Positions 6,179 through 12,603 of a stretch of 44,977 nt of DNA are shown here, in pieces (the first letter of the stretch is position 1; the number at the start of each line of letters is the position of its first letter). Below the pieces are notes generated by a model that did not search any database, was not told the origin of the DNA, and saw only the letters and a list, made by a program, of their open reading frames with translations. The stretch is taken from IMG/VR virus record IMGVR_UViG_3300028666_000051, positions 1 to 44,977 of that record; one strand, given 5' to 3'. The DNA comes from a virus. A program made the position numbers and the translations under genes.

Positions 6179-6403
6179 CTAAATCAATCGTTGTTGCCTC
6201 ATCATCATTTCTAATTCTTCAAATGAAGTTGGTATAGGTTGCTGAACTTTTTTCTTTTGTATTGGAATCCGTTCATTATCTTCATAATAATTCCATTCCC
6301 TTGCATTTGGTCTTTTACCTGCTATTTGCGCAGCTCTTTCTTTCGACTTACATTTGAAGCTTTCTAAATGTCCGTCTTTCATTTTTATTATTACTCTTCC
6401 CAT
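6179..6403 (-). CDS. Small cassette-region protein (74 aa)
   Basis: A basic protein beginning MGRVIIKMKDGHLESFKCK, with a beta-hairpin-like start and a methionine-rich end. No family recognised. It lies in the degenerate part of the array: the space on either side is only 70 and 39 bases, and no complete attC-like palindrome is seen. A short hairpin (6140-6178) follows its stop. Confidence 0.65.
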   Translation of the reverse strand: MGRVIIKMKDGHLESFKCKSKERAAQIAGKRPNAREWNYYEDNERIPIQKKKVQQPIPTSFEELEMMMRQQRLI

Positions 6404-6442
6404 CGCTCAATAACGATTTGCTAACACACAAGCATAAAGAGC

Positions 6443-7039
6443 CTACCCACGATAGCACGGCATTAATAAAATAGTAAAGTCTCCAACTGTGAAAATAGTT
6501 CCCGAAGTTTCGTGAGTACCGTTTGAAATTTCAATCTCTTTAACGCCTGTATAAACTGCGGTTTTAATAATTAAATCCAAATAATTAAGTTTGTATTTTT
6601 TATTAAATAAAACGCAATCGTGTTCGCTCGTTAATTCAAGTTCTTTGCCTGCTACTTGTCCATTTCCACCACATTCTTTACAATCGCATTCAGAATTACA
6701 ATGGTCGCAAACATAAACTCCGTCACCATCGCAGTTATCGCAATCAATCATTTTCGGTTTAAAACAGCACTCAATTTTCATTAAGTCGTTAAAAAGAGTA
6801 TCAACGCTTACTGTTTTCTTTTCAACCGATTCATGTTTCTCAATTACTTTTTCTGCATTTGGGTATTTTTCAATAGCAGTATAGTTTTGAACACATAAAT
6901 CAGCTTTTATTTTCCCGACAATATGGGCATCTGTGGAATATAAATAACCATCCTGAAAGCTTACCTTTGTCATTGCTGGTCTTAGCATATCACTGCTTAC
7001 AAATTGTCTAATGCAATAGTCGTTTTTAATTGTTTTCAT
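6443..7039 (-). CDS. Sliding-clamp-like protein with inserted DnaJ-type zinc motifs
   Basis: The 198-residue protein begins like a piece of the beta clamp (DnaN): LRPAMTKVSFQDGYLYSTDA at about residues 19-38 matches the RPAL...ATDGH pattern, and the C-terminus (FTVGDFTILLMP) also resembles a clamp strand. In the middle (about 98-131) are CDNCDGDG, CDHC, CDCKECGGNG repeats like the DnaJ cysteine-rich domain, which bind zinc. It is too short to be a complete clamp. A decoy clamp or clamp-binding protein is possible; this is inference. Confidence 0.6.
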   Translation of the reverse strand: MKTIKNDYCIRQFVSSDMLRPAMTKVSFQDGYLYSTDAHIVGKIKADLCVQNYTAIEKYPNAEKVIEKHESVEKKTVSVDTLFNDLMKIECCFKPKMIDCDNCDGDGVYVCDHCNSECDCKECGGNGQVAGKELELTSEHDCVLFNKKYKLNYLDLIIKTAVYTGVKEIEISNGTHETSGTIFTVGDFTILLMPCYRG

Positions 7040-7071
7040 TTTGTATTTATTTGATTATTAATAAAATGCCT

Positions 7072-7150
7072 GTGTATAACACGGGCTAAAAAGCAATACT
7101 GGTTTTGTTCTTCGTTGCATGTTCAGTAAGTTGCGATGAATAAAATTAAT
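7072..7150 (-). repeat. Degenerate attC-like palindrome J
   Basis: GTGTATAAC (7072-7080) is a typical left end. GCAATACTG (7093-7101) pairs imperfectly with CAGTAAGTTGC (7124-7134). The expected right GTT core is missing; instead 16 bases AATAAAATTAATTTTT (about 7137-7153) recur inverted at 7736-7751. Confidence 0.45.
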
Positions 7151-7463
7151 TTTTCCCGCCCACTTCAGCTTTTTCAAAGCTGTTTGTAATTTGTTCTGCA
7201 AGTGAATAAACCATTCTCTTTGCTGTTAAATAAAGGCTGCCAAAATCATCAGGTTTCCTTTGTCTCATTTTTGCAAAGAATTTAACATCTTTGGTTTTAT
7301 CCAAAAATTCAGTTATCCACTTTACAGAAGTGTCGCCTTCTGGTGGTAAATTGCCATCGTGCATTACTCTGTAAAGTTCAACGCTCATCCAACTATCAAT
7401 TGATTCCCACTTATTATGGCTTTCATCAATCGAATATTTTTTAAAAAGTTGTTCTTTTGTCAT
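7146..7463 (-). CDS. Cassette hypothetical protein (105 aa)
   Basis: ATG at 7463 is preferred because it follows the upstream stop by one base; an upstream start at 7496 would lie inside the previous gene. The protein starts MTKEQLFKKYSIDESHNKWE and is largely helical, without recognisable domains. It forms a two-gene unit with the gene at 7465. Confidence 0.65.
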   Translation of the reverse strand: MTKEQLFKKYSIDESHNKWESIDSWMSVELYRVMHDGNLPPEGDTSVKWITEFLDKTKDVKFFAKMRQRKPDDFGSLYLTAKRMVYSLAEQITNSFEKAEVGGKN

Positions 7464-7464
7464 C

Positions 7465-7701
7465 TTAGTTAGTTTCAGGTGTTGTAAAATCTTCATTATT
7501 TTTCCAGCGTGCCAAAGTTTCTTCCAATGCCTTTATCATATCTTCACGTTTAGCATTTGAAATATAATTACTTATTGCTGGGCTGTTTTCGGTTGCATAA
7601 AATGGGAATACGATTAATGCAAATCCTAACCCTTTAATTTTAGAATCAATAATTTGGGCTAAATCTCTCATTTGTTGCCCACCAATTTGTTTGTCTGTCA
7701 T
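7465..7701 (-). CDS. Cassette hypothetical protein (78 aa)
   Basis: A small protein with a hydrophobic stretch GFALIVFPFYAT at about residues 26-37, flanked by helices. I recall similar short proteins with the FPF motif in Bacteroidota phages and genomes but cannot name a family. Its stop is one base before the ATG of the next gene. Confidence 0.65.
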   Translation of the reverse strand: MTDKQIGGQQMRDLAQIIDSKIKGLGFALIVFPFYATENSPAISNYISNAKREDMIKALEETLARWKNNEDFTTPETN

Positions 7702-7726
7702 ATTTTTATAGTTTTAAATTAAAAAA

Positions 7727-7811
7727 TCCCACGCTAAAAATTAATTTTATTTGTGCTTCGTATTTAGTTCAGTGCTGATTTGCCGTACTGCTCTTAGCCC
7801 CAACGTTAGTG
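7727..7811 (-). repeat. attC-like palindrome K
   Basis: The right end AACGTTAGTGG (7802-7812) with preceding TTAGCCCC pairs imperfectly with CCCACGCTAA on the left (7728-7737). An inner stem CAGTGC/GTACTG lies at 7770-7790. The left core deviates from the usual AAC. It separates the genes at 7465 and 7806. Confidence 0.5.
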
Positions 7812-8141
7812 GCAATTGCAATCACGGCCACATTTATCACAGTAATATTCATCATCATCGTCATCCTCCTCGTAAGCTGAATATTCCTTACAACTTTTAC
7901 AGGTCTTTTTTTCTTCCCATGTAAATTCACCATGTCCTTTACAAAATGGGCATCTGTGCATTGTTGGCTCATATTCCCATTCCATTTCATACTCATATTC
8001 ACCATCTCCACGGCATGAACCACATTCCTCAGACCATTTATAGGGCTTAAATTCTTTACCACATTTATCGCAAGCAACAGCCACTAACAACGGGTCAGCC
8101 GTCATAGCGGGTTCGGTGGTATTCGATATTTCTGTACTCAT
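7806..8141 (-). CDS. Cysteine-rich zinc-ribbon cassette protein
   Basis: The 111-residue protein has five CxxC-type pairs (CDKCGKEF, CGSCRGDGEY, CPFCKGHGEF, CKSC, CDKCGRDCNC) and a run of five aspartates. The CxxCxGxG-like units resemble DnaJ-type zinc motifs and probably bind two or more zinc ions. Its stop TAA lies inside the core GTTAGTGGC (7805-7813). The inverse core GCCACTAAC (8080-8088) lies in the coding sequence at about residues 18-21, so the first residues come from the loop of palindrome L. Confidence 0.7.
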   Translation of the reverse strand: MSTEISNTTEPAMTADPLLVAVACDKCGKEFKPYKWSEECGSCRGDGEYEYEMEWEYEPTMHRCPFCKGHGEFTWEEKKTCKSCKEYSAYEEDDDDDEYYCDKCGRDCNCH

Positions 8142-8215
8142 AGTTTATTTTGTTTATAATTTGATACTTACGTTCTTTGTAATCCGCTACGCACGGCTAC
8201 CCGAAGCCGTTATAA
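8082..8215 (-). repeat. attC-like palindrome L
   Basis: The ends are CACTAAC (8082-8088) and GTTATAA (8209-8215). AACGGGTCAGCCGTCATAGCGG on the left (8088 onward) matches the reverse complement of CCGCTACGCACGGCTACCCGAAGCCGTT on the right (8184-8211) with few mismatches. The loop carries the start codon of the gene at 7806. Confidence 0.7.
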
Positions 8216-8473
8216 AACATTAGGCCAACGCTCCGGTTCGTCTAATGGATGTTCGTTTAATTTGCATTTTTCAAGTTCTCTATAAAGTTTTACAACCGCT
8301 AATTTTACATCTATCGGAGCATTACCTCCACTCATTGCCACTCTTGTCCCTATGCAATGATTTAAGCCTTCATCATCTTTCCAAATTATTTGCGGATAAT
8401 AATCACCATTCCCGCCTGTAATAATTCTGAAAAATGCTGTATGTTCGTCCATGTCGTCTGTTAAAAGTGCCAT
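8210..8473 (-). CDS. Cassette hypothetical protein (87 aa)
   Basis: A small soluble protein with the segment AFFRIITGGNGDYYPQIIWK at about residues 13-32 and a helical second half. No family recognised. Stop TAA (8210-8212) is part of the core GTTATAAAAC (8209-8218), whose exact inverse GTTTTATAAC (8483-8492) lies 10 bases upstream of the ATG. It is the first cassette after the replication genes. Confidence 0.7.
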   Translation of the reverse strand: MALLTDDMDEHTAFFRIITGGNGDYYPQIIWKDDEGLNHCIGTRVAMSGGNAPIDVKLAVVKLYRELEKCKLNEHPLDEPERWPNVL

Positions 8474-8485
8474 AATACTAACGTT

Positions 8486-8616
8486 TTATAACATCGGCTC
8501 ATATTTCATAAGGGGTTCAGTGCGATGCGTAACTTTTGCCCTCGTAGGTAATTATTTGTAATTTGATACAGACGTGCTTCGATTACCCTTACGAAACATA
8601 TCCGCATCCGTTAGTG
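8486..8616 (-). repeat. attC-like palindrome M, promoter-proximal end of the array
   Basis: The left end TTATAAC (8486-8492) and right end CGTTAGTG (8609-8616) enclose the arms CATATTTCATAAGGG (8500-8514) and CCCTTACGAAACATAT (8586-8601), which pair with two or three mismatches. It is the first site downstream of the DnaC-like gene. It is the only site with no matched unit on its right, so it could be where new units enter. The 176 bases 8474-8649 hold nothing else that I can identify. Confidence 0.7.
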
Positions 8617-8649
8617 AGTAATATGCCTATGCAAGATCATCTGCAAACA

Positions 8650-9252
8650 TTAACGTTTTGATTCTCCCTCGAATTTTATAATAAAGCACATCTCACTTAA
8701 TTTATCTTCGAATGATTTATTGTACCTGATTGCTATTTCTTCCATTGACATATTGGTCGTTAAACAGGTCATTCGCTTTTTATCGTATCTTTCTCTGATA
8801 ACCTCAGCAATAGGATAGTGATCAAATACTTTCAAAGCTTCATATCCGATATCATCAATAAAAAGTATTCGAGATGTCATTATTTGCGTTAATCGCTTGT
8901 CACCATCTTCTGATCTATCACTGTAAAGCCTAGAAATATAGTCGGCTGTTACGTAATGGATGTAAATTTTATCGTATAGGATTTCGCATAATGTTTTACA
9001 AGCTTTAAGTATCGAAGATTTGCCCGTCCCAACGTCACCACGCAATAATAAACCTTTATTGAGGGTAATATCAACACTACCCACAATCCAATCAAAACAA
9101 AGGGCTATTTTTGACTTATTATTTTCATCTAATTGAAAAGTCTTTTGTGTTCTGAAAAATTCATCTTGAATCAATTTCAGAAAATGCTTTTTCCAAAGAA
9201 TAGTTTCCTCTTCCAAAATATGCCGATTGCGGAAATTGGTTTTAGTGTTCAT
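8650..9252 (-). CDS. DnaC-like helicase loader ATPase
   Basis: An AAA+ ATPase related to DnaC/IstB: Walker A GDVGTGKSS and Walker B ILFIDDIG, followed by a sensor-like TCLTTNMS. The family loads the replicative DnaB helicase onto single-stranded DNA at an origin. I chose ATG at 9252 (MNTKTNFRNRHILEEE, 200 residues), which overlaps the end of the initiator gene by 11 bases. A longer frame reaches 9342 but runs through that gene. No phage helicase gene is visible, so the host DnaB is the probable partner. Confidence 0.85.
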   Translation of the reverse strand: MNTKTNFRNRHILEEETILWKKHFLKLIQDEFFRTQKTFQLDENNKSKIALCFDWIVGSVDITLNKGLLLRGDVGTGKSSILKACKTLCEILYDKIYIHYVTADYISRLYSDRSEDGDKRLTQIMTSRILFIDDIGYEALKVFDHYPIAEVIRERYDKKRMTCLTTNMSMEEIAIRYNKSFEDKLSEMCFIIKFEGESKR

Positions 9253-9976
9253 AACGCATGGGTACTTTTGAATTTTTATCGACTTCAAATTTTCCTGTTT
9301 GTACACTTTTTTTATTGGCTCCATTTGAAAATGTTTTATCATTATTTGACCATGTTTTTAACCTTTTTGCCAGTTCCCATGTTTTTTCAAGCTCAAAGCG
9401 CATCTTTTTACCAGACTTATTAAGTTCAGACCAATAGTCATAAAATAACCTCAACATGTCTTTTGTATATTCATTTTTGTAGATAGCCACTGAGTTATAA
9501 AACTCTTTTTTTCTAATATCAATATTATTTTCCCCCTGTACCCCCTTATTACCATTACCATTACCATTACCATTACCAGTGGGGCTAAGAAGCCCCTTGC
9601 AAGCCCCTTCAATAAACTCATTAATATCCTTTATATCAAATTTATAAGAGTATAATTCAAACCGCTTTATTATACCCTGATGAGCCTTATTATTAGAATT
9701 GAGTGGTAAATTCTTTTGATGCTTCAAAAAGTTACGTATAAATAAACATTCTCCTGTTTTAGATAATATTAAGCCCCTTTCTAGCCCCTTCAAAGCCCCT
9801 TCAATTTTGGCTTTTTCTTCCTTGATTTCTACGGCGATTTTCCTTGGAATTACCTCAATGAAACCTGCGATATCGCAATTATCACATAAGTAATTAAATA
9901 ATAGCTTTTCTAAAGGTTTTAATTCAGAATACCAATTATCTTTCCATTTATCCGTATCAGTATATCGGTAAGCCAT
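9242..9976 (-). CDS. Replication initiator, DnaD/lambda O-like
   Basis: A 244-residue protein with an N-terminal winged-helix-like region (MAYRYTDTDKWKDNWYSELK onward to about 110). A linker follows with ten alternating Gly-Asn residues (about 134-143) encoded by a hexanucleotide repeat, and then a C-terminal domain of DnaD or DnaT type. It precedes the helicase loader, as lambda O precedes P. Inside the gene lie 11-bp iteron-like repeats (9591-9610 and 9772-9803), so the gene may contain its own origin. Confidence 0.75.
   Translation of the reverse strand: MAYRYTDTDKWKDNWYSELKPLEKLLFNYLCDNCDIAGFIEVIPRKIAVEIKEEKAKIEGALKGLERGLILSKTGECLFIRNFLKHQKNLPLNSNNKAHQGIIKRFELYSYKFDIKDINEFIEGACKGLLSPTGNGNGNGNGNKGVQGENNIDIRKKEFYNSVAIYKNEYTKDMLRLFYDYWSELNKSGKKMRFELEKTWELAKRLKTWSNNDKTFSNGANKKSVQTGKFEVDKNSKVPMRYEH
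9548..9577. repeat. Hexanucleotide repeat (ATTACC)5
   Basis: Five exact copies of ATTACC in the replication initiator gene encode the Gly-Asn linker. Because the unit is 6 bp, slippage would change linker length without shifting frame. Confidence 0.85.
9591..9803. repeat. Iteron-like direct repeats, candidate replication origin
   Basis: AGCCCCTT recurs at 9591, 9602, 9772, 9783 and 9794. Copies are 11 bases apart within each of two clusters, with the unit close to AGCCCCTTCAA. Helically phased repeats inside an initiator gene recall the lambda O iterons. They also encode a KGL-type protein repeat, so coding constraint is an alternative explanation. Confidence 0.55.
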
Positions 9977-10005
9977 AATTTTATTATTTAATCCAATATG
10001 AAATA

Positions 10006-10254
10006 CTATTTTACCAATCTTCTATTACTCAAATGCCTTTGAATCTTTTCCTTTTCGTTATCACCAGGCATGATAAGAATACTAGCCTTATATGAACCTG
10101 ATTTAACCTCAACGTAATGTCCTTTGGCTTCCTTTTTATGTAGTTCCTTTGAGGCTTTACTGCAAAAGTTTATTTCTTTATCACGAATTCCTTGAGCTTC
10201 TAAAAAAGCCGCTGTTTTAGGATCGCATGTTTTTTGTTTCTTTTCGGTTCTCAT
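10006..10254 (-). CDS. Hypothetical phage protein (82 aa)
   Basis: A very basic protein with three cysteines; no family recognised. It lies between NinG and the replication initiator in a tight leftward operon (2 bases after NinG's stop). A nucleic-acid-related role would fit its charge and context but is not shown. Confidence 0.7.
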   Translation of the reverse strand: MRTEKKQKTCDPKTAAFLEAQGIRDKEINFCSKASKELHKKEAKGHYVEVKSGSYKASILIMPGDNEKEKIQRHLSNRRLVK

Positions 10255-10256
10255 AA

Positions 10257-10871
10257 TTAAAATGGATTTTTAATTCCTTTTTCTTTCAGTAATTCTTTAA
10301 ACTTTAGCCGATATATTTCAGCCTGTTCCTTATAAAATAGCTCATTATCTTCACCGGGGAACAATGACATTTGACGTAAATTGTCAACCTCATCAATACC
10401 TATTTCTTTGGCTAGATTTATACCAAAAATTGCATGTTTGCCAGATTTAAACCTATTGCATTGGTGACATTGTGGGCGGGCATTATTTTCATTAAATCTT
10501 ACTAATTTATGATCCCGGTTTACATAATGTCCCGCATCAATACTTTTTATTCCATGCTTATCATTACAAGTTATGCAGGTGCAAACTATAATATCTCCAA
10601 TTACCTCAGAATGCTTTAATCTGATATAGCGACTAAACCAAGTATCGGCTGAATTCATAGCCTTTTGTCTTGGTGTTAGTTCTTTTTTGCCTGTTTTAGT
10701 CCACTTATAGTTAGTTTTAGAAGGAAGTGACATCTTACTAAGTAATTCTTTATTTGTTCTTATATTGGTGCATGAATAGCAATATTTCGGCCATATACTT
10801 GTATGGGTTGGTTTGGGTATTTGTTTGAAACACCCTTCAGTTTTGCATAGACGAAATTTATCAATATTCAT
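10257..10871 (-). CDS. ninG: NinG-type recombination protein (Rap)
   Basis: The 204-residue protein carries N-terminal cysteine pairs (CKTEGC, CYSC) and an HNH-like core DAGHYVNRDHKLVRFNENNA followed by RPQCHQCNRFKSGKH. These are hallmarks of the NinG/Rap family, a Holliday-junction or recombination-stimulating endonuclease of lambdoid phages. The CTCITC pair precedes the core. It overlaps the upstream gene by 4 bases and belongs to the replication and recombination operon. Confidence 0.9.
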   Translation of the reverse strand: MNIDKFRLCKTEGCFKQIPKPTHTSIWPKYCYSCTNIRTNKELLSKMSLPSKTNYKWTKTGKKELTPRQKAMNSADTWFSRYIRLKHSEVIGDIIVCTCITCNDKHGIKSIDAGHYVNRDHKLVRFNENNARPQCHQCNRFKSGKHAIFGINLAKEIGIDEVDNLRQMSLFPGEDNELFYKEQAEIYRLKFKELLKEKGIKNPF

Positions 10872-11119
10872 AATCTAGCCTTAAGAGTTTGCAAAACACC
10901 CATTAAAAAACTATCGCTACCTTTGTGTTCCTTTATAAATTCGTCTTTGTCGTTAATTAAGTCACCAAAATGTTCACGAAGCAATTGAATAGCATACTTT
11001 ATTGCTTTATAATCTTGCTCCATTTCGTACTTCATTTGACGACCTATTTGGATAGGTGCATCATCTTTTTTAAAGACTCCTGTATCTGTGTATGATTTTA
11101 TTCTAGTATCTGCGATCAT
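10868..11119 (-). CDS. Hypothetical phage protein (83 aa)
   Basis: A charged protein with the segment MKYEMEQDYKAIKYAIQLLR (about 29-48), probably two helices. No family recognised. Its stop overlaps the ninG start. It is the first gene after the terminator at 11140-11177. Confidence 0.7.
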   Translation of the reverse strand: MIADTRIKSYTDTGVFKKDDAPIQIGRQMKYEMEQDYKAIKYAIQLLREHFGDLINDKDEFIKEHKGSDSFLMGVLQTLKARL

Positions 11120-11139
11120 ATCCTTTGTTTTTAAAAATT

Positions 11140-11177
11140 GCCGGGGAGCCTGTTTAACCTGTAAAATACTCCCCGGC
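11140..11177 (-). terminator. Intrinsic terminator between early gene blocks
   Basis: GCCGGGGAG (11140-11148) and CTCCCCGGC (11169-11177) form a perfect 9-bp GC-rich stem with a 20-base loop. On the minus strand it is followed by AATTTTT. It would stop leftward transcription before the replication block unless antitermination occurs, which would make it a timing control. Confidence 0.7.
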
Positions 11178-11255
11178 TGTTTCCTATTGTCAATATGGTG
11201 GTTGAAATATCAATCATGATATATTTGGTTTTCTAAAATAATAATGTGATAAAAA

Positions 11256-11531
11256 TTAAGCCTTTAAATTCCCTATGATTGGCATGTTTTCACGAAGCCC
11301 AAAAGGCATTGAATTGTAAATTTCTTTGTCAAAAAATTGCTTAATCAAGTGGGTTTTATATGGAGTTGGATTTTTTAAGTCGTATGCAATAGCATTTAAG
11401 ATAATAGCATCACCTTTTTCAATCAGATAATTAGATTCTATAGGTAATAGAATACATTTAGTACCGTTTGGCTTGTGCACTATGGAATGATCTAGTTTTT
11501 TGAAATTTATGTCAATCAATATATTACCCAT
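11256..11531 (-). CDS. Hypothetical phage protein (91 aa)
   Basis: Unrecognised early protein with alternating strands and helices and no membrane segment. Its start overlaps the preceding gene by 8 bases. It is the last gene before the terminator at 11140. Confidence 0.65.
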   Translation of the reverse strand: MGNILIDINFKKLDHSIVHKPNGTKCILLPIESNYLIEKGDAIILNAIAYDLKNPTPYKTHLIKQFFDKEIYNSMPFGLRENMPIIGNLKA

Positions 11532-11739
11532 GTTTTGTTGTATTGAAAATTCGGTTTATTATTAAGAAATCGATAGGATAAAATTTTGCAATATTCCTAT
11601 TCTGAATTGTAATTACATCTCTTAGAAACTGCGAATAGGTATATCCCTTTTTAATCAAATGAATAAGTATTGTATCTAGATTATTGGTTAATATTCCAAT
11701 TATGATGTATTCCTCTGTTTCACCTATGAATTTTTGCAT
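11524..11739 (-). CDS. Hypothetical phage protein (71 aa)
   Basis: A small protein rich in isoleucine and threonine, unrecognised. ATG 11739 is 24 bases downstream of the stop of the membrane peptide gene at 11764. Confidence 0.6.
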   Translation of the reverse strand: MQKFIGETEEYIIIGILTNNLDTILIHLIKKGYTYSQFLRDVITIQNRNIAKFYPIDFLIINRIFNTTKHG

Positions 11740-11763
11740 GATTTAAAGGCAATTATTTGTGGT

Positions 11764-11922
11764 TTAGTGTTTCATTTGAAAAGGTCGATGCTTTGGCTTA
11801 TCCTTTCGAGTAATCAGATATAATCCGACAGCTATCATAATTATAAAAGAACAACCCACAGCAAATGCAATAACTTCAGGTAGCCATTGGCTAAAATCTA
11901 CAAACTCGTTTAGTAGCATCAT
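11764..11922 (-). CDS. Small membrane protein (52 aa)
   Basis: The frame runs from ATG 11922 to TAA 11764-11766. It has one membrane-spanning segment (WLPEVIAFAVGCSFIIMIAV, about 13-32, continuing GLYLI) followed by a basic tail (TRKDKPKHR), which suggests an N-out, C-in protein. Its start overlaps the end of the next small membrane gene. Function unknown. Confidence 0.6.
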   Translation of the reverse strand: MMLLNEFVDFSQWLPEVIAFAVGCSFIIMIAVGLYLITRKDKPKHRPFQMKH

Positions 11923-12086
11923 GACAATGGATTTAAAAGTTGAGATTGAATCATTGTAGTACCTTCGCTTTGAAAGGTGTCGTCATTTTTTAAGTTAGGA
12001 GTAGTTTTTACATTTTTAGGAGCACTCAATAAAAGAACAATAATGATAATTATGAGTATCATGATAATAGTCCACATAGTTTTCAT
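11919..12086 (-). CDS. Small membrane protein (55 aa)
   Basis: The frame runs from ATG 12086 to TGA 11919-11921, overlapping the ATG of the following gene. It begins with a single hydrophobic segment rich in isoleucine (about residues 5-21) and continues with a polar tail. It could be a signal-anchor peptide. It belongs to a run of three consecutive genes with one membrane segment each. Confidence 0.6.
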   Translation of the reverse strand: MKTMWTIIMILIIIIIVLLLSAPKNVKTTPNLKNDDTFQSEGTTMIQSQLLNPLS

Positions 12087-12097
12087 AATATGAAGTA

Positions 12098-12328
12098 TTA
12101 GTTAAGATTCGAAAGTTCATTTTCAACCCATGGAAGCATCGGCTTATTCATGTCATTTATAAATTCCCTGTTTTTTCGGCTTTGGTCATTCCATAAAGCC
12201 ATATCGTTAATGACAGTTACGTCACTATCCTGATAGTGAACGGATCTTTTGTAAAGTTTCCATGCTGCCCAAAAACACATGACTGCAAGTAATAGTAGTG
12301 CGATAGATAAAATGATTATTGTTTTCAT
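12098..12328 (-). CDS. Small membrane protein (76 aa)
   Basis: MKTIIILSIALLLLAVMCFW at the N-terminus is a membrane anchor followed by a basic KLYKRS stop-transfer and a soluble, asparagine-rich C-terminal part. No family recognised. It is the first of three small membrane genes; superinfection or envelope functions are possible but not shown. Confidence 0.65.
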   Translation of the reverse strand: MKTIIILSIALLLLAVMCFWAAWKLYKRSVHYQDSDVTVINDMALWNDQSRKNREFINDMNKPMLPWVENELSNLN

Positions 12329-12330
12329 GA

Positions 12331-12603
12331 TTAAGCCTCCGTATATTGGTTAATTTTGTAATCACATTCGGCCATAAATAGTCGCGTGTCAATTATTTCA
12401 CCGTTTTCCCATCCGGGACGGTCTACAGCTATAAAAGTTTCACATTTGGCCCCTTTGAGCATTAATTTTGCACTATTTCTGAATTTGTCAAAGAATACTG
12501 ATTTACGATATTCTTTACCCGTATGAGTATCTTTGATAAACTTGCCTTTGAATTTTAAATGAAATTGTGCGTATTCTGAGTACTCGAAATCTGATGTGTT
12601 CAT
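12331..12603 (-). CDS. Hypothetical phage protein (90 aa)
   Basis: Soluble, aromatic-rich protein of unknown function (SEYAQFHLKFKGKFIKDTHT, about residues 9-28). Its start overlaps the upstream gene by 4 bases (ATGA type). Confidence 0.65.
   Translation of the reverse strand: MNTSDFEYSEYAQFHLKFKGKFIKDTHTGKEYRKSVFFDKFRNSAKLMLKGAKCETFIAVDRPGWENGEIIDTRLFMAECDYKINQYTEA

Larger units (their letters stand above)
1824..8618 (-). mobile_element. Integron-like gene cassette array with attC-like sites
   Basis: Between the recombinase and the replication genes, short genes all read leftward and are separated by 85-310 bp imperfect palindromes that begin with ..AAC and end with GTT.. on the plus strand. 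Each unit has its own matched inverted cores: 1824/2353 (9 bp), 2478/2640 (10), 2947/3110 (10), 3237/3426 (10), 3545/4304 (7), 4428/5036 (10), 5129/5436 (9), 5563/6166 (7), 7805/8080 (9) and 8209/8483 (10). In integrons the inverse core of attC is complementary to the first bases of its own cassette, exactly this pattern. The region 6175-7145 is degenerate. No IntI is visible, so the array resembles a CALIN (attC cluster lacking an integrase) inside a phage. Confidence 0.75.

Noticed and set aside
6140-6180. A full attC-like site between the genes at 5605 and 6179
   Set aside because: Only a short hairpin (GTGTGTACT/AGTACATAACAC) is present, with no typical right GTT core; listed as degenerate array sequence only.
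7769-8077. Alternative minus-strand frame over the cysteine-rich gene
   Set aside because: The frame 7806-8141 has clear CxxC zinc motifs; this one is its shadow.
1824-8618. CRISPR array
   Set aside because: The repeats are palindromes of differing sequence separated by genes of varying length, not constant repeats with short spacers.
9548-9577. Phase-variation repeat
   Set aside because: The unit is 6 bp, so changes in copy number would not shift the frame.
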